A stretch of 64,000 nucleotides of DNA from Siphlonurus alternatus (GCA_949825025.1 OX463778.1:3238501-3302500); one strand, 5' to 3'; positions 35,396-46,713 are shown, counted from the stretch's first letter. The notes: generated by a model not told the origin, from the sequence alone. Numbers and translations: made by a program.

Positions 35396-36661
35396 ACGTA
35401 CATAGAGTCTATACATTAAATATCAGGGTCAAAAGTTGATCGGAAAATTTTGTTCTGTTCTTGCCATGGGAGTTTGGCATATCTGTCCTAGGTTTAGGCT
35501 ACCTACTAGAACTAGAAGTGACGTTCTTCAGCCCTGTTCCTCCTCTGTACGTGGAAAAATACAAAGGATAGTTCTAAAGGCTGAAATGTAAGAAAAATGG
35601 GCATAAGTTAAATTTTGGTCTATCAATATTTGCGATACCGGTAAGTGCCAATTTTATCACACATTTCTTACACAGTTTCTTTTCATTTTGACATTGTAAT
35701 AGCAAAATTCAGCTGCATGTAGTACAGTATAATATATACATACAGTATGCATATACTCTTATGTTTTTTTTTATTGCCAGTAGAATTTTTACAACGTTCT
35801 CGATCCTTATAAATGAGTATATATACGCAAATGATCAACAGAATGATGGTGATAAAATCTATATATTATGTATGCATACAATACGTACTGTGTATATAAT
35901 ATAGGGCATATCATATACTTATGCATACAGTGCATAAAATTTCGTGTTGTTTATTTCATTATGCTGTTTTCACCAATAAGAATTAATGAAGCAATAATGT
36001 ATATGCATACTTTATGCATATATTAGAAGTACCGGTATTTATCCTGCAATGGATTATATCCCATGTTGTCCACCTACACCTATCATAATTAATAGGCATT
36101 CACATATATATCAGCTGCCAGCATGTTAGATTTTAGAAATTTATCTGTGAGCTAGCAAACTAATTAAATATATTCATTGTGTTTGCATACTGTATGTAGA
36201 ATTAGATATTATTTTTTTTTTTTTTAGTTTTTAGTACTGTATGCCTTGAGTTATAACTGTTATAATGAATAATATTATATGATACAAGTTTAGTGTTTAA
36301 AATAAAAGCGATCGTCAGTCCATATAATATTGAGCTCATGTGTATAATCTTATTTCAACTCTATGAGATCTCAGGTGAGATGTCTCACATTTCTCACCGA
36401 GTTCACCTGCATGGCCACAAAAATAGACAGCGTTGCCAAATGCGTGATGAGTGATCAAGCTATTCGACTTATAAATCATGCTCTATCTTTCATGCACTAT
36501 AATAATAATTGTACAATTGGTACAGTACAAATATTGTACTGCAAATTCACTAGGTTTGCATGGCATTTATTAATATAATTATCTATTGACGACGGATATT
36601 GTTATTTTTATGGGCGTTACCAACATAATCGTGTTAAATATTATTGTGTTTCCAGAGATAA

Positions 36662-36719
36662 TTTAAAGTATGTTTACAGGTCCATTTTGGTCCATTGATA
36701 AAAAGTAAAGGTGTCCATC
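36662..36719 (+). mobile_element. SINE core fragment
   Basis: TTTGGTCCATTGATAAAAAG followed by GGTGTCCATCTTGACT matches the 3' half of the SINEs at 3.7 and 14.0 kb. It is cut off by a palindromic insert at 36720. Confidence 0.5.
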
Positions 36720-36881
36720 TTGACTGCAATATGTTCTATAGTAGAACCATCTTATGATCAGCGCTGTCACTTTGACGAAGCAAGCCGGCGGCTGCAGGCT
36801 GAATACCAGCTGCCGGCTTGCCTCGTCAAAGTGACAGCGCTGATCATAAAATGGTTCTACTATAGAACATATTGCAGTCAA
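36720..36881. mobile_element. 162-bp hairpin element
   Basis: Two ~70-bp arms pair almost perfectly, starting TTGACTGCAATATGTTC and ending GAACATATTGCAGTCAA, with a ~20-bp loop (GGCTGCAGGCTGAATACC). It is inserted in a SINE fragment at the inner edge of the decamer arm. Confidence 0.8.
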
Positions 36882-36889
36882 GTTGGAAT

Positions 36890-37875
36890 TTTTTTAGCTA
36901 GGCTGGACTATTCTGAACTAGAATGGACTGCCCTGGACTGCAGTACAGCTGCTACAGTGCTTTGGACTTTTTTGAGCTAGGCTGGACTATTCTGAACTAG
37001 AATGGACTGCCCTGGACTGCAGTACAGCTGCTACAGTGCTTTGCACTTTTTTGAGCTAGGCTGGACTATTCTGAACTAGAATGGACTGCAGTACAGCTGC
37101 TATTGTGCTTTGGAATTTTTGAGCTAGGCTGGACTATTCTGAACTAGAATGGACTGCCCTGGACTGCAGTACAGCTGCTACAGTGCTTTGGACTTTTTTG
37201 AACTAGGCTGGACTATTCTGAACTAGAATGAACTGCCCTGGACTGCAGTACAGCTGCTATTGTGCTTTTGACTTTTTTGAGCTATAGGCTGGACTATTCT
37301 GAACTAGAATGAACTGCCCTGGACTGCAGTACAGCTGCTATAGTGCTTTGGACTTTTTTGAGCTAGATTGGACTATTCTGAACTAGAATGAACTGCCCTG
37401 GACTGCAGTACAGCTGCTACAGTGCTTTGGACTTTTTTGAGCTAGGCTGGACTAATCTGAACTAGAATGAACTGCCCTGGACTGCCGTACAGCTGCTATA
37501 GTGCTTTGGAATTTTTGAGCTAGGCTGGACTATTCTGAACTAGAATGGACTGCCCTGGACTGCAGTACAGCTGCTACAGTGCTTTGGACTTTTTTGAGCT
37601 AGGCTGGACTATTCTGAACTAGAATGAACTGCCCTGGACTGCAGTACAGCTGCTATTGTGCTTTTGACTTTTTTGAGCTAGGCTGGACTATTCTGAACTA
37701 GAACGGACTGCCCTGGACTGCAGTACAGCTGCTACAGTGCTTTGGACTTTTTTGAGCTAGGCTGGACTAATCTGAACTAGAATGGACTGCCCTGGACTGC
37801 AGTACAGCTGCTATAGTGCTTTGGACTTTTTGAGCTAGGCTGGACTATTCTGAACTAGAATGGACTGTTGCATGT
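36890..37875 (-). repeat. Right arm: 79-bp tandem array of decamers
   Basis: About a dozen copies of a 79-bp unit that itself parses into decamers (TGGACTATTC, TGAACTAGAA, TGGACTGCCC, TGGACTGCAG, TACAGCTGCT, ACAGTGCTT, TGGACTTTTT, TGAGCTAGGC). From 37875 to 38138 the decamers become irregular. Complementary to the left arm. Confidence 0.95.
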
Positions 37876-38552
37876 ATAGCAGCAATGAACTAGTTTGAGC
37901 TATAATGGACTGCCTGAGTATCAACGTAAACGAGCTAGTTTGAGCTAGGCTGGACTGTTCTGAGCTGTATTGTCTGGACTGCTATGAGCTATTTACAACT
38001 GTGGCCAGTTCAAAATTGGTAGCTCAAACAGTTCAAAACCGGCCAATTTTATACTGTTTACAACTATCTGAACTAGCATAATTTTGAACTGATCTGAACT
38101 GCTGCAGTTCAGATGTAGTCCAGATTTAGACGTGGGTATTAGCTGAGATTGAGAATTGCATCAATGCATTTTCATACAATTGCACTTTACTATAAATTGT
38201 TCTAATCATCACAGAAAAATAATTTTTGTACCGCTAGATAGGGAATTGAATTGTGATTTCATCCCAATCGTTGAAAAAGACGAAAGATGATTTCATATAG
38301 ACGTTGAAAATTTGTGTTTATTTTAATGACAGCCAGCATCCAGTATCGGCGCTTCTGCTCTCATCTCGCCATAAAATTGCTACTGAACATCGCGTGTGAC
38401 CAGACCGATACATCACAACTTCATTTTTTAGACGTTGGTCACTGGAATTCAAATTTGCGGGCCTGAACAAGAAAATTATTATTATAACCAGTGAATCGGT
38501 CTTATTTTTGTTGATAAGATGATATTAAAAAAGTGTTCCCTTCAGTACACCT

Positions 38553-38722
38553 TTAAGAAAAAGATAGGACTTGCCGCCGCGTGACGTCACAAAAAGGACT
38601 TTCAATAATTTTTTAAAAATACTTCCCGGGCTCTAAAAAATCTGAAAAAAATCAGGGTAGCATAACTTTGCACGCTCTTTTCATTTCTGCAATAAAAAAA
38701 ATTGAGGACAATACTCCATTCC
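38553..38722. mobile_element. Right half of an AAAATCTGAAAAAATC-family MITE
   Basis: Inverted partner of 31405-31602: CCGCCGCGTGACGTCAC, AAAAATCTGAAAAAAATC, CATTTCTGCAATAAAAAAA and GATACTCCAT-type end (here ACAATACTCCATTCC). It also keeps centre sequence (AAAAAGATAGGAC) that is shared with copy 1 and absent from the left half. Confidence 0.65.
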
Positions 38723-38739
38723 TTTTTACAAATTTAAGG

Positions 38740-39680
38740 GCTTTAATTACTCATAATTTAAAATAAAAGAAATAAATTAAATATGAATAATGCGTGTATA
38801 TTTAGATTAATGATTAATCCCGGCCTATATAATAATATATATTATTATTATTTATTATATATATTATATTATATATATAATATGTAATATTATGAATATA
38901 TAATATATGTATATATATTATTCCTCTAATATATAATTATGCTTTTCTTATAATGTTTAACGATTACGATCAATTACGATATAATGAATTTTTAACTCTG
39001 CAAGCTTAATAAATAAAATGCTGTTTAATTAGAATGTGCAGGATATGCACAATAAACTTACACAGTGCATTGTAAATTTAATTGCTATAAATTACATGTG
39101 GATTTAAATCTTATAATTTATTAATTATTATTAATTACATTTTGTTTTTAGCAAAAACTAAAATTAAAAATGAATGCATCTCGATTTTTTAATTTTATAT
39201 ACATGATACAAAATTATATAAAAGTTATCACATCACAATATAAACATGTTATTATAAATAAATTAAATGAATATTATATATATATATATATATATTATAA
39301 TTAATTAATTGTCCGTTTTCTTCTTGATACCTTTGTTCGTTGTGCGATATGCTGATTTATATCTAGCGCGTTCTAGTAATGTTACTAGATCGCAATGCTG
39401 GTAAAATATGAAAAATTCTAGCAATAATGTTGGAAGAAATTTTTTTCCATCAAGTAGGATAATAGGATTTAAAAAAACAGTAATAGCATGGATATGAAAA
39501 AAATGTATTATTTTTAAATATCAACTTATTTTATTTTGGCTTTATTTTATTTTGTTTATTAAAATATAAAATTAAAACAGGGAAAAGTATTGATCTTGTT
39601 GGCAGCACTGCGTTGACAGTTGAAACTTGAAATATATAACGGCCAGCTGTGTTGATGTTTATACTTTGTAAAAGTTTTTC
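38740..39680. other. AT-rich non-coding DNA
   Basis: Very AT-rich, with TATA-type runs at 38827-38890 and 39277-39297. I see no gene. Confidence 0.5.
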
Positions 39681-39683
39681 TCT

Positions 39684-39942
39684 GTGAAGTCCAAGGATTT
39701 TGTATGTATGGATAGGTGATGGTGCTGCCGTCGGTGAGGCACAGTCGTGAGGAGGAATTGGGTGGCGGTTACAACAGTAACCAATGGGATGTCTGCCATC
39801 TTACGTTGGGGAACTTCCCTACAATTTACAATGCAGATGGTTGCGCTCGGTCGCCATCTTACGTTGGAGATTTGCCTCAGTAGCTCTAATGCTATTGGTA
39901 TAGAGATAACCTATCCATGCATACAAAATCCTTGGTGAAGTC
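39684..39942. mobile_element. hAT-like MITE with 8-bp target duplication
   Basis: The 8-bp direct repeat GTGAAGTC (39684-39691 and 39935-39942) flanks a 243-bp element with ~26-bp TIRs starting CAAGGATTTTGTATG and ending CATACAAAATCCTTG. An 8-bp duplication is typical of hAT transposons. Inside, GCCATCTTACGTTGG occurs twice. It lies about 80 bp upstream of the start of the uncharacterised gene, so it may form part of that promoter or 5'UTR. Confidence 0.75.
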
Positions 39943-40018
39943 TATATAATTTGGTTTAAGGTTTAATTATTTGTTTTAAGCTTGAACGTATTCAAACGAG
40001 AACATACTCTGTGCAGAG

Positions 40019-43000
40019 ATGAAAGAAGATAGGAAAGATTGTACGTCGATACTACCACACAGTTTGCTGGCAGAGGTATCATTGCGCGGTTCTCAGTCTT
40101 CGGTTCGCGTTGAACAGCATCATGACCCACCAAGGCAGCCTATCGGATCTTGTACCAGCTCGTTGCCCTGCTTTGAGAGGTAAATACATTCACATAGTCA
40201 CCAGAGCAGAATTTTGGCTTATTATTACATTATTATTTAGTTTGTTTAACCCTAAACTGTGAAGGTTTTTTGTTCTGTATACTGTACTGTAAGCTAAGCA
40301 TTATGTATACAGTATGTACTTGAGTTCCTTACGTAACTGGACATAATTAACTGACATCCACTACGTTTACATGACGGTGTTTAATGCGTATTCGTTGACG
40401 ACGGATAATGTTACTCTTATGAGGCGGCGTCAACGAATACGCATTAAACACCGTCATGTAAACGTAGTAATCGAGTACAGAAAGTGTGCACTAGTCAGCG
40501 CTATAGAATTGGAAAATAATCCAGCAAATGTGGCCACAATGGCACAGAAAACAATATAACATTTCAGCATTGTTGCATTCTGTTTCCTCACGCCTCTGCT
40601 CATGCCTGAGACATATATCTGCCTGTCGTTCCCATTCGAGTCAGATTCAGTCTGGTTCATCCTGGATTTCCTGACCCTGATATTCAGTAAACATATTTAA
40701 GAATTATTTTTCTCTTAGATTGTATAGTATTTTGCAGTATGATACCTTACCTTAAAATCTTAAAATATAGATTATATAGAAGCAGATATACCGTATTACA
40801 GTAGTTTAATGGATATAGAAAAAAGTGCTGTGATGATAATTCCTCTACATTAATAATACAGTACAGTAGTAAATAAAGTGAGGTACTGTACTTATTTATA
40901 TTTGAAACTTTTCTAATCTTACCATACTCTTTACAGTACTGTACCTTAAATAACTTTAATGTGGATGCAGGAGTTCTGTGCTTCAACCAATCAAGCCCCG
41001 TCCTGCTACTTCTAAGACTTCTAAGGCACATCGATCAACAAAACCAGTAGCTGTGAAGAATGTGCCTTCCAGACCATCTGTTACAAGAGGGACCCATTCC
41101 AGGGCGCCCAACCAAAGTCAAGTCTTGGAGAAGAAAAGATCTGCTGAGACTGCTAGACCCTCTTATTCTCGTGTGATAAGACCAAGCCAAGCTAAACTTA
41201 GTAAACCCAAATCTAAAATTGTGAGTATTGCCATTAAAAAAAAAAAAAAAAGGGAATTAATTTTTCTCACTCCTCCAATTTACTGGACAAATTTCTAGGG
41301 AAACTCTGTATTTAAGGAATTTAAAAAAATAATATCTTGTAATTGTAGCTTTTTGTGCAGATAGACTCGACCTCATATCTCAGTGAGAGAATGAAGTACA
41401 TAAATATCATCATGTCAATTAGCAATTCCATCTGATATGAGACATATCACCATTTTTTAAAATAAAATGTTTATAATATAGAAGGCTACGTACAAAACTA
41501 ATACTAATTACAGAAATGTAGCTTTAGAAGAATATGTACTTTTTTTTATATTGAGACCCTCCTAATTTGTACAGGCTAGATATATTATGTGTACTGTATC
41601 ATTTGTTTTGTTTTTGTTTTTTTTTTTGTTCAACTGCTGTCTGTTGATATGTGTGACTGATATGAACTTGATATTTCAGGCTGATAGAACATCACTGCCT
41701 ATGAAGTCTGCTCGCTGCTGTGTGGAAACCCAGACAGTTGACGAGAACTCGCTCAGTGCAGGCAGCGGCGTCCAAGAGAGAGTGATGAGTGTGGCAGAAC
41801 TGAGCGAGTATCTGCAAAGCATCATCCAGTCAGCACAGAGTACATTCAACCCTGCCACTCTCCTGCACGCCAGCTCTCAGACCAGTGGGTCCCACGGACA
41901 AAGCTCTCCCTCTAGTGGACCCGTGATACCATCCACCGGTGGACAAGAGAATGAGACCAGAACAAGCTATGGTACGTTTACCACTTACTTTTGTTATTAC
42001 ACTGTAGAGTTCCCCTGTAAGAAATAAGAATTTGATAGACCTGTGTATCATAATAGTCAAGTCAACATACAATACCGGTACATTCAAGTATACATAATCA
42101 GCAATGGCTTAATTAATTATTTTACTTTTTAGGAAAATTGTCCACATGATATGTTTTCTAATGGACTCTTTAACTTTTTTTTATTATTCATAAACACATT
42201 ATTCAATCTTAATAAAACTGACTGGGAGATTATTATAAAAGACTTAGTAGGTATGTACGTAAGTAAGTCGATCTATACAATGGATGTTGAACAACAAACA
42301 GATATGTACTATAAATTTTTTAAATGCTGGGGTGCCTAGGTGACCAAATATAAAAGCATTTATTATGAGAAAATATAATATACATGTACAGTACAGTATG
42401 TGATATAGTTTTGAGTTAGTTGACAAAGTCTGATGGCCTTGTTATGTCCTCAATGGAGACAAATTTATTATTGTTGTTGTTGTTGTTTTTTGTGTCCAAT
42501 GACGACGGAACTTGTTTTTCAACATTATTCCCAGTGGTATCTGGGGCTCCTAATACCTAGTCTGCGATATTCGCCGATATTTGAATATTTTTAATATTCT
42601 AATATTTGAAAGAAGCACATAAACAACAGCACATCCTCCCTTTGTTTTGCCCCCCCCCCCCCTTCTTTTAAAATTAAAGAGTTGAAATATCATTCATTAA
42701 TAGAGAGCGGAAAAAAGTAATTTCGACTTTTTGTGAATATGAGGACTATTTTGTTGTCATTTAGAATGTCCACCGATCTCCAGAAGTAGATTAAGATAAG
42801 CCTATAAAAAAAATGACTATTTAGACTATTTTTTGTTTTAGCGACTATTTTGGCAAAATTTGAATTTTTTGTGACTTTTTGACACTTCTTACAATTAGTG
42901 CATTTCAGCTATTTTCTTCAAATCGTCAATAGAAACTAATAAAGAAATATAGTAAAAAAATAAAACTCTCAAATAGATCAGAATTTTAAACACAGAATTT

Positions 43001-44438
43001 TTTTTTTATTGACAATGCATGCCATCCATGGATGTATATCTTTTAAAACTAATAAAAAATATTTTTTATCAATAATACTTTTAAAATGCCTATTTGCTGC
43101 CTTTTCTAAATAAAAATTCAAATTAAGGAAAATAAACCATTTAGGTTGTGATAATCTTATTAAAAGAAAAGGATACTTCTACTTCTTCTTGTGACTGAAG
43201 AAGCATCTCCACGATGCGAAACGTTTCAAAAATGTAAAAACTTTCGAGTGAACCTCTGTGACCGCAAGAATTTCCACCTGCTGTGACTCTTTCGATCGGT
43301 AAGGCCTTGCTGGTTATTCCTATCCTTTTCTTTTAATAAGATTTTCTAAATAAAAAAGTGACTTTTTGTAAACTTTTCCCAAAAAAAGGCGACTTTTTTA
43401 AAGACTATTTTCCAAAAAAGGTTGACTTTTTAGGCGCCTATTTAAGAAAAGATATGTGACTTTTTTCCGCTCTCTATTCATTAATCATACTCTCACAAGC
43501 CTTTATCTTTGTGACGTTTAATAATATGTTTAATCTTGTGATCTCCTTACATTGTCATGTTTTGATTTCAGGTGCTGAGAAAAAGAAAAAAGATGCAACA
43601 AAGGGGCCTTTGTAAGTACTCTTTTAATTTCGTTTTAAACTAGAAAGGGTACTGATACTATTTTGAACTAAAGCAGTCAGCATCAATTGTAGTCTAGAAA
43701 TATGTTACAATTACAGTGCTTTTGATTTCCATGTTTTATGCTTGCAACAAGTGGGCTTTGCACCCCAACATTTAATAGAACTTTGAATTAATGAAAATAA
43801 TATTTATTATGGAGATTCTTCCTATATAAAAATAACTTTCCCAACAATCAACTGGTTGGTTGGTTGTTAAAAAAAATATTAAAATAAATGATAAAATTGT
43901 AAAATTATCTCTTTAATTAATTTTTTTAATACTAAATCATTTTTTACAGTATTAGTACTTTTTCTTCACTGTGTTTTTATGTTTTTAACCTTGGATTTGG
44001 GTTTCATAAAATTTGTATTTATAATAATAAGTTGATTAAGATCAGGACTTGTTCCTGATCTTTGAAAAGTTGTTGTCACACCTTGATAGATTTCTTGGCC
44101 AGCTGCTTGTTTGCTAGATCCAGCCTGCTCATCACCAAGTACTGTTTTGCGTACCCCTTTATGTTTTAGAGAATTAACCTTATAAATATTGCAGAAACAA
44201 TATTTTTATCTACTGAATGTCTGTGGTAACATATAAAATTTAGTTCTGAACAGTTGTGTAACATTTTTGACATCTGGATATAAGTCTGCTATGCGCAATA
44301 TATCAGTTTTTTTATTTCGTTTAGAAAAAAACAACTATACTTCTATACTTCTTAATTACTGTTTTGGGTGCATTGTATGCAGATTTTTGTTTCTATCACT
44401 TGAAAGTTTTGTAATACAGGCGACGACGTGGACAATAA
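40019..44438 (+). CDS. Uncharacterised five-exon gene, basic low-complexity protein
   Basis: Exons 40019-40179, 40971-41220, 41680-41971, 43572-43611 and 44420-44438 join in consistent phases with GT-AG sites to give 253 residues ending RRRGQ. AATAAA follows 16 bp after the stop, and an in-frame TGA lies at 39983, so the gene appears complete. Residues 54-137 are rich in Ser, Lys, Arg and Pro and strongly basic. Residues 138-160 contain RCCVETQTVDENS. A likely amphipathic helix follows (VAELSEYLQSIIQSAQS, about 175-190), then a Ser/Gly/Pro linker and a KKKK-rich tail. There is no signal peptide or membrane span. I do not recognise the family; the composition resembles disordered nucleic-acid- or microtubule-binding proteins (inference only). 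Intron 3 holds a hAT-like element. Confidence 0.7.
40361..40467. mobile_element. 107-bp palindromic MITE, copy 1 (intron 1)
   Basis: Arms of about 40 bp pair perfectly, from CTACGTTTACATGACGG to CCGTCATGTAAACGTAG, around a ~27-bp loop (ACGGATAATGTTACTC). It lies in intron 1 of the uncharacterised gene. The second copy is at 62741-62849. Confidence 0.85.
42693..43484. mobile_element. hAT-like element, 776 bp, in intron 3
   Basis: TTCATTAA (8 bp) at 42693-42700 and 43477-43484 flanks TIRs TAGAGAGCGGAAAAAAGT and ACTTTTTTCCGCTCTCTA. Subterminal GACTTTTT and GACTATTTT words are frequent in both halves. No transposase frame; an internal TIR block is nested (43153-43343). Confidence 0.78.
43153..43343. 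mobile_element. Nested 191-bp element with perfect 23-bp TIRs
   Basis: CTTATTAAAAGAAAAGGATA (43156-43175) is the inner part of a 23-bp TIR, exactly inverted at 43321-43343. The interior contains GAAGCATCTCCACGATGCG then AAACGTTTC, a small stem-loop (GCATC/GATGC) like those in the 3' tails of some LINEs. Confidence 0.6.
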
Positions 44439-44454
44439 AAAAATAGTGCAATTG

Positions 44455-44460
44455 AATAAA
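44455..44460 (+). terminator. Polyadenylation signal of the uncharacterised gene
   Basis: AATAAA in the context GAATAAAGTTATAC, 16 bp after the TAA stop codon. Confidence 0.65.
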
Positions 44461-44799
44461 GTTATACACATGATATTGACATTAAAGTTTTTAATTAAAA
44501 TTAGTTATACTTTCGTGGCGTAGAAAAAGTTGCCTAGCTACAGGCGCTATAGGAAAGCAAAAACTATTATATATTATAATAAATACATTATTGTGATAAC
44601 TGATAACTTCTGTACAGCATATAAAATATTATAATTATTATAAGATAGTAAAGGAAGCAATGTGGCAATGAAACAAAGCTTGTGCTCCTTGGGTAATATT
44701 GACATTTGCCTCTACGATATTCTCGAGTTGTAATAACACAACATCCGTAAATTTAAAACATTTAAAAATGAAAGTGAAAAGTAGAGGAGAGTGAGTTTG

Positions 44800-45115
44800 T
44801 CAGCTGCCATTACAGAAGAAAAGGAAAGATGTGTCCCCCGTCTTGAAGGTTCCAGGTGAGACGTTTCTCCCCGTGCAAGCGCGTGCCTCAATCGCTTCTT
44901 TACGTAACAAAGCCAGTGAGGAAGGAGGTTTCTTTTGATTTTCTACCCTCTCGTGTACATTGAGCCACGTGGCGTGACGTCACGGGCTCAGCTGGTGTGG
45001 ATCTGCAGCTGCCTGTAGACGTCTTTGTCCCGTCTTACGTCGTATTTCGTACATTGCTTTATTCAAGAAGTCGTTGTGTCGCGCCGGCCGCAGCTGCCGC
45101 TTTATTTATGTAAAC
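44800..45115. promoter_or_regulatory. GC-rich islet with CRE and E-box motifs
   Basis: GC-rich against the AT-rich surroundings. It contains CCACGTGGCGTGACGTCACG, which joins a CACGTG E-box to a CRE palindrome, plus repeated CAGCTG. A short AAG...CCAG segment at 44815-44853 is flanked by an acceptor-like CATTACAG and the donor GTGAGA and could be a small exon. No gene is assigned. Confidence 0.35.
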
Positions 45116-46330
45116 GCGCGTGCTTGTATGCTGCGTCTTACCCTCTCCTCCCTTTGTTAGTTAGTTTTTTTTTTTTTTTTTTTTTAATTCTCTTTTTCCG
45201 TCATGCCTTCAAATTGTAATCTACTTCAGTAATATTGCTTATACTTTGAGCAAACTATAATTTTATTATTGAAAGTCCTATATAGTTTTCTCTTGTACTA
45301 TTATTGTGTCTCATATATTAATGTGGTGCAATGTTATGCAAATATTTATTTAAGATATCAGGCAGATGCAGGGTTCAATACGTAAATATAATTATGGTAC
45401 AGTCATATACACTGAATTACTCTTTCTATACGTCTCGAGTAATTATATACAATAAATTGTTTTGTCTTGAAGTTATAATACATTTAACGATTATTGTCAC
45501 CGGAAGTTCCGCCATCTTTCTTTTATGCACCGCCATCTTCTTTTCATACGCAATACATATGAGTGACAAGAACAAGCACTATTAGGAAAGCAGTGATCAG
45601 CACAGTAAAATATGTTTTTTTAATAAAATGAATCACTTTAAACACTTTCTCGTGTATTTATTCATCCGTCATCCTTGCAAACATTGAAAAACATTTAAAT
45701 ATGAGTGGTAAATAGTTGTACGCTGTTTTGACTCACTAGTCAAAATGACCGCAATTCATTTGTTTTTTTCTGCTGAAAAGTGTAAAGTTGTTTTTTGACG
45801 ATTTGGCAACATTGTTATCCCATCCAGTTAAGCTACGAGCAGCATTGCCGAATTGTGCAGTTTTTATGAAGGCTTGTATCTCAAAAAGTAAATGGTTATC
45901 TATAATTATTATTTCATCATAATTCTATTTAAAATAATGATTGTTTTTTAAGCTAAAATTTGAATCCATTATTCAGTACCATTACGGAGATTGAAATTTG
46001 CATTTGATAACATGCGTTTTTTATATCTCAATTTAAAAAATAATGGCACTGAATTTAGGTGTATTTTATTGCATGAGAATTTTTATTTATTTTTTCTCTA
46101 TGCAATGCTGAAAAATTGGAGTGATTTACCATTTCCTAAGACTAGTGACAATAATCCTTAATTGAGTTTATAATTAATTTTTATGAAAAAAATACTCTCT
46201 GTCCCCTGAGCTGTCTTATATGCAATCATTTATTATTTATTGAAATACAATCTTTTAGTTATTATATTAAGAATGATAAACTAGTCAATATTAAATTTTT
46301 ATTTGTAAGCTAAGATTGTTATGGTTCTTT

Positions 46331-46660
46331 CTTATCAGTAGTTGTCAACCTAGGTGAGATATACACCCTTATTCTCTTATGTTTGTACACTGTTGTTATC
46401 AGAGGCTAGTGCAAGTTGTTATCACTAACAAGTTACGTCTGAGCCGCTTGTAAACTTCTTATCAGAAGTAAACGAACGTAGGCACCTCACGTGTGCCGCC
46501 ACGTCATACCAACTGATAACGTGTTGGTAGTATCTTATCTCTCTCGTAGTCTTTTCGATGGTACATATAGGAAATTTCCATCCTGCGTGCACGTACGACG
46601 TGCGTCATCTCGATCGACTCATTATAAATATACAAGAGATCAGTTTCTTGGTGATAAGTT
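46331..46660. promoter_or_regulatory. Cluster of GATA-type motifs
   Basis: Seven GATA cores occur in about 330 bp (CTTATCAG 46331, GTTATCAG 46395, GTTATCAC 46418, CTTATCAG 46458, CTGATAAC 46512, CTTATCT 46534, GTGATAAG 46651), several in the high-affinity WGATAR context. It could be an enhancer bound by a GATA factor. Confidence 0.35.
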
Positions 46661-46713
46661 TCTTATAAGATATAAGGATTGTGATATCAATGAAGAAGGA
46701 TTTTGAAGTAGAA

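Larger units (their letters stand above)
32406..38138. mobile_element. Foldback-like element with decamer-built inverted arms (5.7 kb)
   Basis: The ends are inverted copies of TACCCACGTCTAAATCTGG (32406 on) and CCAGATTTAGACGTGGGTA (to 38138). The left arm (to about 34480) consists of AGTCCA-, AGCTCA- or AGTTCA-headed decamers; the right arm (from about 36890) consists of the complementary TGGACT-, TGAGCT- and TGAACT-headed decamers. The 2.4-kb centre is AT-rich with (TA)n tracts. I see no transposase, so it is non-autonomous. Long TIRs made of tandem repeats are characteristic of Foldback/Galileo-type elements. I do not see a clean target-site duplication; instead a 20-bp direct repeat containing AAAGTGTTCCCTTCAGTA flanks the whole (about 32117 and 38528). 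Confidence 0.7.

Noticed and set aside
39747..39938. 63-residue frame upstream of the uncharacterised gene
   Set aside because: Lies almost entirely within the hAT-like MITE.
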